Part shown: positions 1-8,597 of the stretch, piece after piece
How positions within the stretch are numbered: the stretch's first letter is position 1
How the letters are laid out: each line of letters begins with the position of its first letter
Assembly (NCBI GenBank): GCA_963719485.1
Contig: OY970387.1
Span: forward strand, 248,001 to 312,000
Reading direction: 5' to 3'
From: Bog-473 sp963719485
Lineage (GTDB): Bacteria; Actinomycetota; Acidimicrobiia; Acidimicrobiales; RAAP-2
Length of the DNA: 64,000 bases
The notes under the pieces: model-generated
Databases searched by the model: none
What the model saw: the letters and a program-made list of their open reading frames with translations, nothing else
Told to the model about the DNA's origin: nothing
Made by a program: the position numbers and the translations under genes

Positions 1-2
1 GG

Positions 3-722
3 AAACTGCCCGACGTCGGACCCCTCAACCCTCGCGTGGAGGCGGACGCCACGCTGGCTTTGGCGCTTCGTCAGTCCCAATCCGCGGCGAACTCGCTCAG
101 TACCGGCAGCTCGTCGGCGCTCGGACAAGGGACGACGCAGGAGGCAAACCCGGCACCCGGCGGATCCCCCTTGGTGCGCGTCGCGTCCAATCCCAAAGAC
201 GGCCCGCTGCTCGTAGACAGCAACGGCATGACGCTCTACTCGCTCACGGTCGGCTTACGCCCCATTCCCTGCACCGCCGCCTGTGCCGGGATCTGGCATC
301 CCCTCCTGGCGCCTTCTGCGGGGGTCGCACCCACAGGTGGTCCCGGCGTCACCGGCCTCGGGACGAGCGCGTCGGGCGAGGTCGTCACAGACTTTGGCTA
401 CCCGCTCTATCTCTACAGCGGCGACAAGACGCCAGGGCAGACGACCGGCGACGGCATCAAGAGCTTCGGCGGGACGTGGCAGGTGATTAGGGTGCATCCG
501 CCCAAAACGTGCAGCAGCCTGACGACGCCTGTCACGAAGGTCCTGCAAAAGTACCAGTCGATGACCTTCACCGGGGCGTTGGGGGTGATCTACGAGTCCG
601 GCAAGGCGCAGTCTGACGAGACCATCTTTGAGCCTACCTACGGGGAGCTGTTGACGGCACTCGCCGGTCCTCTGAAGCTGCAGCTCCTGCCCGCCGGAGG
701 CACCACATCGGTGTGCATCTGA
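3..722 (+). CDS. COG4315-type secreted repeat protein (5' end outside window)
   Basis: The frame is open to the left edge, so the true start probably lies upstream; the first in-window start codon is GTG at 36. The middle of the protein carries one COG4315-type domain (lipoproteins of unknown function): a LVDSNGMTLYSL strand, a PCTAACAGIWHPLLAP cysteine loop, then GVTGLGTSASG, YPLYLYSGDKTPGQ and GGTWQVI. No signal peptide is visible, as expected for a 5' truncation. A C-terminal extension of about 80 residues after the domain has two further cysteines and no recognised family. The next gene encodes a paralogous lipoprotein. The family is usually exported; its molecular function is unknown. 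Confidence 0.75.
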   Translation, partial: KLPDVGPLNPRVEADATLALALRQSQSAANSLSTGSSSALGQGTTQEANPAPGGSPLVRVASNPKDGPLLVDSNGMTLYSLTVGLRPIPCTAACAGIWHPLLAPSAGVAPTGGPGVTGLGTSASGEVVTDFGYPLYLYSGDKTPGQTTGDGIKSFGGTWQVIRVHPPKTCSSLTTPVTKVLQKYQSMTFTGALGVIYESGKAQSDETIFEPTYGELLTALAGPLKLQLLPAGGTTSVCI

Positions 723-816
723 GAAAGAGGGATGTCGGGAACTCAGCGTAGATTCAGGCTAATGTGCCGTCCGCAATCCGATCCGTCGTTCTCGAGACGA
801 TGAAGGGAAAGGCCAG

Positions 817-1383
817 ATGACCCAACAACGAAGCCATCCTGTTGCCCCTCCGGCGAGCGCTCGTCCTCGCCGTCGGAACACCGCCCTCAGCGCTCTCGCG
901 GCCCTCTTCGCGGCGCCGCTCATCCTCGCGGCATGCAGTTCGAGTCCGTCGAGCTCGTCGTCGGGGACGTCGACGAGCTCGAGTGGATCGGGATCCTCAA
1001 CGGCCATAGTCACCACCGCCAACAACGCCAAGTACGGCACCATACTGGTCAACAGCGACGGCAAGACGCTCTACACGCTGGTTAACAACGGTTCGCCCGC
1101 ACCGTGCACAGGCAGCTGCGGGCACGTGTGGCCGCCCCTGCTGGTGCCGACGGGCGCAAAGACGTTGACTGGTGGTTCCGGCGTGACCGGACTAGGGAAG
1201 AGCGCATCCGGGACCGTCGTTGAGTATCAGGGTTTCCCCCTCTTCATGTACTCGGGGGACACCGCATCCGGCCAAGCGAACGGCAACGGCATAAGCAGCT
1301 ATGGCGGCACGTGGTACGTGATCAAGATCGGGACACAGCCGGGTTCGCCCGTCACCGCCTCGGCGGGCGCTACCACCACCTGA
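817..1383 (+). CDS. COG4315-type lipoprotein
   Basis: This 188-residue predicted lipoprotein starts with an Arg-rich n-region, a hydrophobic core at about residues 22-36 and a lipobox LAAC with the lipidated Cys at 40. A Ser/Gly/Thr linker follows to about residue 62. The rest is one COG4315 domain: ILVNSDGKTLYTL, a PCTGSCGHVWPPLLVP loop, GVTGLGKSASG, FPLFMYSGD and GGTWYVIK. It is clearly paralogous to the preceding gene, so the pair probably arose by duplication. The mature domain should sit on the outer face of the membrane. Function is not known; a redox or metal role for the conserved CxxxC-type loop would be speculation. Confidence 0.88.
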   Translation: MTQQRSHPVAPPASARPRRRNTALSALAALFAAPLILAACSSSPSSSSSGTSTSSSGSGSSTAIVTTANNAKYGTILVNSDGKTLYTLVNNGSPAPCTGSCGHVWPPLLVPTGAKTLTGGSGVTGLGKSASGTVVEYQGFPLFMYSGDTASGQANGNGISSYGGTWYVIKIGTQPGSPVTASAGATTT

Positions 1384-1404
1384 CACGCGTCGCCGGCTCG
1401 CGGA

Positions 1405-1472
1405 TAGCCGTTCGGATGTTGTAGCCGTTCGGATGTTGTAGCCGTTCGGCTGAGGTAGCCGATCGACGGGAG
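1405..1472. repeat. 17-bp tandem repeat, about four units
   Basis: Units starting TAGCCG occur at 1405, 1422, 1439 and 1456, exactly 17 bp apart. Units 1 and 2 are identical (TAGCCGTTCGGATGTTG), unit 3 differs at three positions and unit 4 only keeps the first part. The array lies between the lipoprotein stop and the dyad upstream of the repeat-protein gene. Confidence 0.85.
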
Positions 1473-1512
1473 CGAACGTACATCCACGTTTCGTACGCAC
1501 GTTCGCTTGACA
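1471..1512 (+). promoter_or_regulatory. Dyad, LexA-like box and -35 element before the repeat-protein gene
   Basis: AGCGAACGT at 1471-1479 and ACGTTCGCT at 1499-1507 form a 9-bp inverted repeat around a 19-bp centre. The right arm lies in CGTACGCACGTTCG (1492-1505), one base off the actinobacterial SOS-box consensus CGAACRNRYGTTYG. A perfect TTGACA follows at 1507-1512; a -10 element is poorly defined (AATCAT at 1530). The layout looks like an operator over a promoter for the gene at 1593. LexA control is only a possibility. Confidence 0.4.
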
Positions 1513-1592
1513 GCCCGTGCGTCCCGTTCAATCATGGCTTATCCGCAGCATGCGTGAGGCGGCCGCGCACCAGGCCGAAGGGGACATGTCAG

Positions 1593-3854
1593 ATGCGACG
1601 AATGACACGGGCGTTTTCGGGCCTCGGAATCGCAGTCGTGGTTCTTGCGACCATTGGGGTCGCGGGTGCAGGCGGGGCGCCGCCACCGTGGGCGGTGCAG
1701 CCGACGCCGAACCCGGTAATACCGACCGGGGAGCTGTTCGGCGTCTCGTGCACAACCGGCACGGCGTGCACCGCCGTCGGGTTCTCGAGCAACAGCGCCG
1801 GTACCAACCTCACCCTCGCTGAGCGCTGGAACGGATTGTCGTGGTCGGTCCAGTCGACGCCCAATCCTTCCGGGGCGATCTACAGCTTCCTCTCAGGCGT
1901 CTCTTGCAGCTCGACCACGGCATGCACCGCGGTCGGCTACTACGGGAACAGCTCGGGCACCGAGCTCCCCTTGGCCGAGACCTGGAACGGAACCAGCTGG
2001 TCGATCCAGTCCGTGCCGAACCCATCGGGCGCCACCTTCGGCATGCTCATGGACGTGTCGTGCACGTCAAGCGCGTCGTGTACCGCCGTCGGGAACTACG
2101 GGACCAGCGGCAAGAATGGGGCGGGGCTGACCTTGGCCGAAGCCTGGAACGGGACGGCGTGGTCCGTACAGACGACGGCGAGCCCTAGCGGTGCAACCTC
2201 GAGTTCGCTGGATTCGGTGTCGTGCTCCTCGGCGTCCAGCTGTATGGCCGTGGGCTGGTATTTCAACAAGTCCGGGACGGAGTTCACCTTGGCCGAGGTG
2301 CGGAGCGGAACGTCATGGTCAATTTCCTCCACGCCAAACCCAAGCGGCAGTACGTTCCCCATGCTCTCAGGCGTGTCGTGCACCCTCAGCACGGCCTGCA
2401 CCGCCGTCGGGAATTACTACAACGCCAACACACAGCTCTCGCTGGCGGAGCGCTGGAATGGGACCACCTGGTCAGTCCAGTCCACACCCAACCCTTCTGG
2501 GGCCAAGTTGACCGCGCTGAACGACGTCTCGTGCATTTCGGCGACCTCGTGCACCGCGGTCGGCACCTGGTACGGCACTGCGCAGTCGCCGCTCGCCGAG
2601 AGTTGGAACGGCACCAGCTGGTCGACGCAGTCGACGCCGAACCCGGCCAACGAGCAGAACGCGCTGTCGAGTGTTTCGTGCATCATGTCCACCGGTGGCT
2701 GCTTCGCCGTCGGCGCCTCTACTAACACCGCTGGGACTGGCACCGGCCTCGCGCTCGGTTACTACGGGACCACCTACGGATGGCTGGTCGTCTCGACGCC
2801 CCTTCCGAGTGGGGCGGCGACCAGCGTCCTCTCGGCAGTCTCGTGTTCGTCAGCCTCGTCCTGCATCGGCGTGGGGGTCTCGACTAGCGGTTCCGGTCAG
2901 GACACCCTCCTCGTCGAAACGTGGAACGGGTCGGCCTGGACCATTCAGTCGGCGCCGGTCCCGACCGGGGCGGTCGCGAGCTCCCTCTCCGGTGTCTCAT
3001 GTACCGCTGCGACGTCGTGCGAAGCGGTCGGCAGCTACGTCAATGGAAGCGCTGTCACGGCGACACTCGCGGAGCGGTGGAACGGCACTGCGTGGTCAGT
3101 ACAGTCGACGCCGAACCCGGCGGGTGCGACCACCAGTGAGTTCGGGGACGTTTCGTGCACCGCCGCGAGCTCCTGCGAGGCGGTGGGGGATGCGGTGACC
3201 TCCGCGGAGCAGCCACTCGCTGAGGCCTGGAACGGCACGAGCTGGACGCTGCAGAGCACCCGCACCCCAACCGGCGCCACGGCCACAGCCCTCTTCGGGG
3301 TCTCGTGCGTCGCCGCCACGGGTGGGTGCATGGCAGTCGGGCACTACGACAACAGCTCGGGAACGAAGTTGACCCTCGCCGAGGGCTATTACGGACCGCA
3401 GTACGGGTGGCTCGTGGTCACGACCCCGAATCCCACCGGGGCCACGTCGAGCCTGTTGACGGGTGTCTCGTGCGCCTCCGGCACCTCCTGCATCGCCACG
3501 GGTTCTTCGAGCACCAGCACCGCGACCCAGACCCTCGCCGAGGGATGGAACGGATCGAGCTTCGCGCTGCAGACCAGCGTCAACCCCGGGGCGACCTTGA
3601 GCGCCCTGAACGGGGTCTCCTGCACCTCGGCCACGGCGTGCACCGCCGTGGGGTATGACGTCAACACCTCCGGTATCACCGTGACCCTCGCAGAGGGATG
3701 GAGCGGCAGCAGCTGGGGCGTGCAGACCACGCCCAACCCCTCCATAGCGACCGCCAGCCTCCTCTACGGCGTCTCGTGCACCGCAGCGACGACGTGCACC
3801 GCCGTCGGGCGGTACAACAACGGTGTGCCGCTGACCCTGGCCGAGGGAGACTGA
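1593..3854 (+). CDS. Secreted 14-repeat protein, predicted double beta-propeller
   Basis: I chose ATG 1593 over the upstream GTG 1554 because GAAGGGGAC precedes it and a normal signal peptide follows (RRM, then a hydrophobic stretch to about residue 26). The remainder is built from units of about 50 residues of the form LSGVSCTSATACTAVG, then LTLAERWNGTSWSVQSTPNPSGA. I count 13 complete units plus a C-terminal half unit ending LTLAEGD; the missing half (PWAVQPTPNP) is supplied by the N-terminus just after the signal peptide. That permutation is the closure typical of beta-propellers, and 14 blades would give two 7-bladed rings. Each unit has two Cys, probably a disulfide. Units 7 and 11 share a variant second half (YYG..YGWLVV.TP). 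No catalytic motif is visible; binding of a surface ligand is likely. Function unknown. Confidence 0.85.
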   Translation: MRRMTRAFSGLGIAVVVLATIGVAGAGGAPPPWAVQPTPNPVIPTGELFGVSCTTGTACTAVGFSSNSAGTNLTLAERWNGLSWSVQSTPNPSGAIYSFLSGVSCSSTTACTAVGYYGNSSGTELPLAETWNGTSWSIQSVPNPSGATFGMLMDVSCTSSASCTAVGNYGTSGKNGAGLTLAEAWNGTAWSVQTTASPSGATSSSLDSVSCSSASSCMAVGWYFNKSGTEFTLAEVRSGTSWSISSTPNPSGSTFPMLSGVSCTLSTACTAVGNYYNANTQLSLAERWNGTTWSVQSTPNPSGAKLTALNDVSCISATSCTAVGTWYGTAQSPLAESWNGTSWSTQSTPNPANEQNALSSVSCIMSTGGCFAVGASTNTAGTGTGLALGYYGTTYGWLVVSTPLPSGAATSVLSAVSCSSASSCIGVGVSTSGSGQDTLLVETWNGSAWTIQSAPVPTGAVASSLSGVSCTAATSCEAVGSYVNGSAVTATLAERWNGTAWSVQSTPNPAGATTSEFGDVSCTAASSCEAVGDAVTSAEQPLAEAWNGTSWTLQSTRTPTGATATALFGVSCVAATGGCMAVGHYDNSSGTKLTLAEGYYGPQYGWLVVTTPNPTGATSSLLTGVSCASGTSCIATGSSSTSTATQTLAEGWNGSSFALQTSVNPGATLSALNGVSCTSATACTAVGYDVNTSGITVTLAEGWSGSSWGVQTTPNPSIATASLLYGVSCTAATTCTAVGRYNNGVPLTLAEGD

Positions 3855-3940
3855 CGGCACTCCCCCCACCGCCACGCAGGGAGCAGTGGAGGGAACCGGG
3901 GTAACATCGCGGGCCGACGAACAATTTGGGGACACGCACT

Positions 3941-5017
3941 ATGTCGACCTTCCAGGTCCGCCGCCAGGAGTCGGCCGAGGCCGACGAACGAGGAGGAGCC
4001 GAGGCAGCTCTCGACGCCGCCGACGCCTGCATGCAGGCTGGTCGCTGGCGCGACGCCATCGACGTCCTCAGCCGCGCCAATCGCCTCCAGCGGGACCGCG
4101 TCATCGAACGGCATCTCGTTCGGGTGCGTCACGACGCATTCGATCAGCTCCGGCGCGAAGGAGTGGAGCCATCCCCCTGGTTTGCGGCGGAGACGGCACA
4201 GGTCCCCACCGGCTCGCCCCCCGAAGTTGACGGTAACGAGCTGACGCCGGCCGTGTTGGCGTCGTCCATTCTTCGGTCCGGCTCGTTGCTGGTACGCCGG
4301 TTGATCCCGGCCGAGACGGTCGCCATGCTCGTCGACGGCATCGACCGCGCCTTCGCCGCCTTCGATGCCACCCAGCAAGGACGCCTCGAGGCCGACGATG
4401 CGCCGTGGTTCGAGGAGTTCGAGCCCGCCGAGCGGCACCATCATTTGGCACCCGGCGTGCGCACGTTCGTGCGGAGCGGCGGCGGCGTCTTCGCCGCGGA
4501 TTCGCCGCCAGTGCTCTTCGACCTCCTCGAGGCAGTCGATGCAGCCGGGATCACGGAGCTCGTGACGGCCTACCTGGGGGAACGGCCCGCCATCTCGCTC
4601 AAGAAGACCACGCTCCGTCGGGTCACGAAAAAGAGCAGTGACGCATCCTGGCATCAGGACGGTGCGTTCATGGGAACGGACATTCGCACCGTCAACCTCT
4701 GGCTGCCACTGACGCCTTGCGGCGTGGACGCACCGGGTCTCGACATTCTGCCGTGCCGTCTCGACGGCCTCGTCGAGACGGGCACGGAGGGTGCCGTGTT
4801 CGACTGGGCGGCCTCGGCCACCAAGGTGGAGCAGGCCGGAGGTGGCGTAAAGGTCTGCCGTCCTGTTTTCGAGGCGGGTGACGCGCTGCTCTTCGACCAT
4901 CTCTTCATGCATCGCACGGCGGCAGATGCGTCCATGATCAGGGACCGTCACGCCATCGAAATGTGGTTCTTCGCTCCCTGCCTGTACCCGTCCAGGGAAA
5001 TCCCCCTGGTCGTCTAG
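3941..5017 (+). CDS. Phytanoyl-CoA dioxygenase (PhyH) family protein with helical N-terminus
   Basis: A predicted Fe(II)/2-oxoglutarate oxygenase of 358 residues. ATG 3941 is preferred to TTG 3926; GGGGA lies about 9 bases upstream. Residues 15-70 look like a TPR-type helical pair (AALDAADACMQAGRWRDAIDVL). The PhyH core follows, with the iron ligands H-x-D in WHQDG at about residue 240 and the distal His in LFMHRTA at about 325, and a downstream Arg for 2-oxoglutarate. The substrate is not evident. Neighbours are an acyltransferase and methyltransferases, so modification of a small molecule or surface glycan is plausible. It converges with the acyltransferase gene at 5040. Confidence 0.8.
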   Translation: MSTFQVRRQESAEADERGGAEAALDAADACMQAGRWRDAIDVLSRANRLQRDRVIERHLVRVRHDAFDQLRREGVEPSPWFAAETAQVPTGSPPEVDGNELTPAVLASSILRSGSLLVRRLIPAETVAMLVDGIDRAFAAFDATQQGRLEADDAPWFEEFEPAERHHHLAPGVRTFVRSGGGVFAADSPPVLFDLLEAVDAAGITELVTAYLGERPAISLKKTTLRRVTKKSSDASWHQDGAFMGTDIRTVNLWLPLTPCGVDAPGLDILPCRLDGLVETGTEGAVFDWAASATKVEQAGGGVKVCRPVFEAGDALLFDHLFMHRTAADASMIRDRHAIEMWFFAPCLYPSREIPLVV

Positions 5018-5039
5018 ACGATGTCGCGTACGCCCAGGA

Positions 5040-5630
5040 TCACTCCGGCACGACCACGGCGGGAATGCCCACCACAGTCGCTTTGTCGGGAACGTCGTGC
5101 ACGACGACCGCATTGGCACCGACGACACACCCCTCGCCGAGCCTGACCGGGCCGAAGATCTTTGCGCCGGTGCCGACCGCGACGTTGCGCTCTAGAGTCG
5201 GACCCGCGAGGTTGCCTTCCTTCAGCCCGATCGTCACGAACGGACGGATCGAACAGCCCTCTCCCACTTCCGTCAAGCCGTCGACGACCACCTGGCCGTG
5301 GGGCAGGTAGACACCGGCACGGACGATGACGGGATCCCCGATGCACACCTGCGCCAGCACGATGGCCAGACGATGCAACAGCCGGGGCAGCACAGGCACG
5401 CCGCGGGTCTGCAGCCGTGCCTTGGCCCGATAACAGACCAGCGCCCCGAATGCATCAGTGACGCAGGTCAGACGGGTCGCCTGGAAGAGCGCATCCAGCG
5501 TGGAGCTGAAGTCCGAGCGCTCGCCTCGGAGGGCAGCCGTTACGCGGGCGTCCGCGATCACTGCTTGCACGAAGGGTGGATGTTCCGCTCGGCGAGCCTG
5601 CAGGAAAGCGCGCCCGCTAATCTCGGCCAT
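5040..5630 (-). CDS. Serine-acetyltransferase-like hexapeptide acyltransferase
   Basis: This 196-residue protein has an alpha-helical N-terminal half and a C-terminal left-handed beta-helix of hexapeptide repeats (VVVDGLTEVGEGCSI, NVAVGTGAKIFGPVRLGEG, VVGANAVVVHDVPDKATVVGIPA). The architecture resembles CysE-type serine O-acetyltransferases, and the C-terminal VVGIPAxxV signature is typical. The usual catalytic His region (IHPG.. in CysE) is replaced by SIRPFVTIG, so serine acetylation is not assured; many such proteins in polysaccharide clusters acetylate sugars. It points toward the PhyH gene on the opposite strand, with a gap of about 20 bp. Confidence 0.75.
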   Translation of the reverse strand: MAEISGRAFLQARRAEHPPFVQAVIADARVTAALRGERSDFSSTLDALFQATRLTCVTDAFGALVCYRAKARLQTRGVPVLPRLLHRLAIVLAQVCIGDPVIVRAGVYLPHGQVVVDGLTEVGEGCSIRPFVTIGLKEGNLAGPTLERNVAVGTGAKIFGPVRLGEGCVVGANAVVVHDVPDKATVVGIPAVVVPE

Positions 5631-5751
5631 GCCAAGTGGACGTTACATTGTCCTTGTCACCCGGGGCAATGGGTGTCCGGAACGGCCGGGTAGTGTTGCC
5701 CAATGACGCGTGTTGGGACGACATCCGTCGCGGCACGGTGATGAGGACGAC

Positions 5752-6804
5752 ATGACTCGAGCGGTCATCGCGGTTCGAAAGGGCGCCCCTGACGTGCGCG
5801 CCGTGGTGACGGCGGCCGAGGCGAGCCTGCCGTTTCCCGCGACGGTCGACCCGCTCGAGGTGGATCCGCACAGCTGGATGCACCTGGACGATATGGGTTG
5901 GGACCGGGCGGAGCTCCTGTCGATCGCGGGCGACGTGCGGGGCGTCGAGGCACTGCGACCCTTCGTGGCCGCCATCGAGGATCGCTTTCCGCGGCTCGAC
6001 TTGCCGGGCTCGTTGGCGTGGTATGGAACCCACCTCGACGAGCAGGGGTGTGCGGCGTGGCCATGGCTCTTCACCTGCAACGTGTGCGGGACGGAAAACC
6101 GGGTTCCCGCAGCTCTGCCCGGCCGAGAAAACCCGTCGTGCGGTGGTTGCAAGTCGAACGTCCGCTACCGCGCCACCGTGCGGGCGCTGGTCGAGGCGCT
6201 CCTCGGTGACAATCTCCCGCTCTCGAGCATCAGCCCCCGTCCCGCTGTGCGGGGGCTCGGCATCAGCGACTGGAGCGCCTACGCGGATGCGCTGACCGCA
6301 CTGTTTTCCTACACCAACACCCGACTCGACTCCGAGCCTCGCTTCGACCTGACCGAGACACCTGACGAACAGCTTCTCGGAGCTTTCGACTTCGTGATCG
6401 CGGGCGACGTCCTCGAGCACGTGGCACCCCCAGTCGAATCCTCCATGTCGCATCTGCGCGACGTGCTCCGGCGCGGTGGGGTCACCGTCTTGACCGTGCC
6501 CTTCACGAAATGGCCCAAGCATGTAGAGCACTTCCCGAGTCTCCACCGTTGGTCGCTCGACGAGTCCGGGGACGAACCCGTGTTGGTCAACGAGCGGGCC
6601 GATGGCACCCTCGAGCGGTTCACGTCGCTGTGCTTCCATGGCCCCGGGCGTTCTCTGGAGATGCGCGTCTTCACGGAGGAGTCCTTCGTCACGGCCCTGG
6701 AGTCGGCGGGTTTCGTGGATGTCCGCTTTTCCAACCACCCGTGCCTTCGCTACGGAATCCTCATGCCCGACTGGCCGGGGCCGGTCGTGGCGATCGCACC
6801 CTGA
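5752..6804 (+). CDS. SAM-dependent methyltransferase with zinc-ribbon insert
   Basis: I chose ATG 5752 (GATGAGGACG upstream) over GTG 5710. The 350-residue protein has about 110 N-terminal residues without a recognised domain, then a four-Cys knuckle (CNVCGTENR, CGGCKSNVRYRA) and a class I methyltransferase core: RGLGISDW for the SAM loop, FDFVIAGDVLEHV for motif II, and LRRGGVTVLTVPF for the post-II strand. The knuckle directly before the fold resembles methyltransferases found in polysaccharide and O-antigen clusters. The substrate is unknown. It is transcribed away from the acetyltransferase gene and converges with the acyltransferase-3 gene. Confidence 0.8.
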   Translation: MTRAVIAVRKGAPDVRAVVTAAEASLPFPATVDPLEVDPHSWMHLDDMGWDRAELLSIAGDVRGVEALRPFVAAIEDRFPRLDLPGSLAWYGTHLDEQGCAAWPWLFTCNVCGTENRVPAALPGRENPSCGGCKSNVRYRATVRALVEALLGDNLPLSSISPRPAVRGLGISDWSAYADALTALFSYTNTRLDSEPRFDLTETPDEQLLGAFDFVIAGDVLEHVAPPVESSMSHLRDVLRRGGVTVLTVPFTKWPKHVEHFPSLHRWSLDESGDEPVLVNERADGTLERFTSLCFHGPGRSLEMRVFTEESFVTALESAGFVDVRFSNHPCLRYGILMPDWPGPVVAIAP

Positions 6805-6813
6805 CGCGCCGGC

Positions 6814-8067
6814 TCAGGTCGTGCCGATGGACACTGGCTGTTTCCGATTCGAACGGTCGAACCGGCGCTTCCATCGTAAGGCTGGTCGCTCCAGGAGGAA
6901 CCATGACAACGTCGTGAATCCCGCGGTCACCCCCAACGCGACGGTCACGCGCACCACGTCCGGCCAGCCTCGTCCGTAGTACGCCACGGCGAAGTACACC
7001 GGGAGATGCCAGAGGTAGAGGCCGTACGAGACGGTGCCAATGATGATCAGCGGTTTGAGCTCGAAGAACCGCCGACCTGCCCAGCGCCCCTCGAGGATCC
7101 CCAGGATCAGGATGGCGCACGCGACGTCGATGGCCACCAGGCCCCCTCGATACAGGAACGGACCTGTGAGGTCGGCCAGTGGCAGGCAGGCCAGAAGGAA
7201 GGCCGCGGCAACCCATGCGGCGAGACGGACACCTCGGGTGGGCTCACGCCTGCGGACCCAGATGTGCGCCACCAGGCACCCGACGAGAATCGAGTCCGCA
7301 CGCGTATCTGTCCGGACGAAATCCGCATACCAGGTCGCGGGCCCGTTGTACAAGAATGCCCGGTGCACGGCGACCGTGATGATGAGCAGGACGAGCACCG
7401 GAACCACGTGGCGCAGGCGACGGTTGACCGTGAGAAAGAAGATCGTCACCCAGGGCCAGATGAGGTAGAACTGCTCCTCGAAGGACAACGACCACATGTG
7501 CTGCAAGCCCGGTGCGATGTTCCCGCCGAGATAGTTTGAGCTGAAGGCCAACTTCCAGTTCGAGTAATAGAACAGCACCGACAGAACCGACTCGTACTCC
7601 TCACGGAAGGCAACCCCCGATAGGTAAGCGAAGATCGCCTGTCCGATCAGGACCGCCACTAAAGCGGGAAGGAGGCGCAGCGCTCGTCGCTTGTAGAAGG
7701 CCGACTTGTCGACGGATCCACTCAGCGACTGTTCGCGCAACAAGAGCGTCGTGATGAGGAAGCCGCTCAGCACGAAGAACGAATCCAGCGACACCGTACC
7801 TCCGGGCACCACTAGAAGCGTCGGGATCGGAAGGATCACCTCCATGTGGGCGACGAGCACGATGATGACCGCGATACCGCGGAGGCCGTCGAAGCCCGGC
7901 ACCTGTCCGAGTCTGCGCATCGGCGCTGGCGAAGGCGCTTCAACGACCCGGGCGGTGGAGGTCACGTCCGGCGGGCCGTCCTTCGACCCGTTGCCGGCCG
8001 TGTGGTCCTCGAGCAGTCCGTCATCGACCTCGACGGATTCCTGGGCGCGGTTAGTGTCGCGCGGCAT
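6814..8067 (-). CDS. Acyltransferase-3 family membrane protein (OafA/YrhL type)
   Basis: This 417-residue integral membrane O-acyltransferase has about 60 polar N-terminal residues, then the family signature GFDGLRGIAVIIVLVAH in TM1, FFVLSGFLIT, the RRALRLLPAL loop, and YLWHLPVYF near the C-terminus, with roughly ten TM segments. Family members move acetyl or other acyl groups from a cytoplasmic donor to extracellular glycans, peptidoglycan or lipids. The second membrane acyltransferase of the window (54631) also has an SGNH domain; this one has none. It converges with the methyltransferase gene, 10 bp away. The acceptor cannot be deduced. Confidence 0.9.
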   Translation of the reverse strand: MPRDTNRAQESVEVDDGLLEDHTAGNGSKDGPPDVTSTARVVEAPSPAPMRRLGQVPGFDGLRGIAVIIVLVAHMEVILPIPTLLVVPGGTVSLDSFFVLSGFLITTLLLREQSLSGSVDKSAFYKRRALRLLPALVAVLIGQAIFAYLSGVAFREEYESVLSVLFYYSNWKLAFSSNYLGGNIAPGLQHMWSLSFEEQFYLIWPWVTIFFLTVNRRLRHVVPVLVLLIITVAVHRAFLYNGPATWYADFVRTDTRADSILVGCLVAHIWVRRREPTRGVRLAAWVAAAFLLACLPLADLTGPFLYRGGLVAIDVACAILILGILEGRWAGRRFFELKPLIIIGTVSYGLYLWHLPVYFAVAYYGRGWPDVVRVTVALGVTAGFTTLSWFLLERPALRWKRRFDRSNRKQPVSIGTT

Positions 8068-8597
8068 AGGCCGGGGCTGAACCAGGTTTCACGGAGCGTT
8101 GAAGCAGGCGGCGATAATCCCGCCCGGTGCTCGGCATCGATCGATAGCGCAACCCCCAGTCGGCAGCTGCAGCTGCATCATCTCCCACTCCACATCTCCG
8201 ATGAACGACTGGCGCCTCGTCGGCGCTCCCCCAGCATCGTAACGACAGTCAGGGTGGTCGTTCCTGCGTTGGAGTTCGGAGAGAACAAGCCTGGTAGAGC
8301 GCCGTCAGCCTCGCACAGTGAACCAATGCGGCCTTTGAAATTGACGATGCGGCTTCGATCAAGAGGCGGCCCCGGCGCATCAGGGCGAGACCCAGGTCCC
8401 TTGCAATTGAGCGGTTCTGTGGCCACCGGTTGGACGATTGACCGGGAGAACGATTGTTGAGCACAGAGGTGGATCGCGTGTGAACCGTGATCAAGGTGCC
8501 TGAGATACGCATGAAACATGCGTATCTGCGCCGAGCGTGAAACGATGCCCTCTACGGTCCTCGGTGTGCTTGACAGGACGACGCGACCATTTGTCTG
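8068..8597. other. 530-bp intergenic stretch, no credible gene
   Basis: Lies between the start of the acyltransferase gene and the end of the FkbM gene, both on the minus strand. Open frames here have atypical composition and no recognisable domain. It must contain the acyltransferase promoter. The only clear structure is the perfect hairpin at 8503-8527. Confidence 0.6.
8503..8527. repeat. Perfect 11-bp inverted repeat with AAA loop
   Basis: AGATACGCATG (8503-8513), AAA, CATGCGTATCT (8517-8527). There is no T-run on either side, so it is not a classical terminator. It sits about 70 bp after the FkbM methyltransferase stop. It could be a stop signal for that gene or an operator. Confidence 0.8.

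Noticed and set aside
1405..1472. Possible CRISPR-like array
   Set aside because: Units are 17 bp, directly abutting, without spacers, and only four in number.
7846..8460. 204-codon plus-strand frame spanning the acyltransferase start and the intergenic region
   Set aside because: Half of it is antisense to the acyltransferase gene and the remainder has no recognisable feature.
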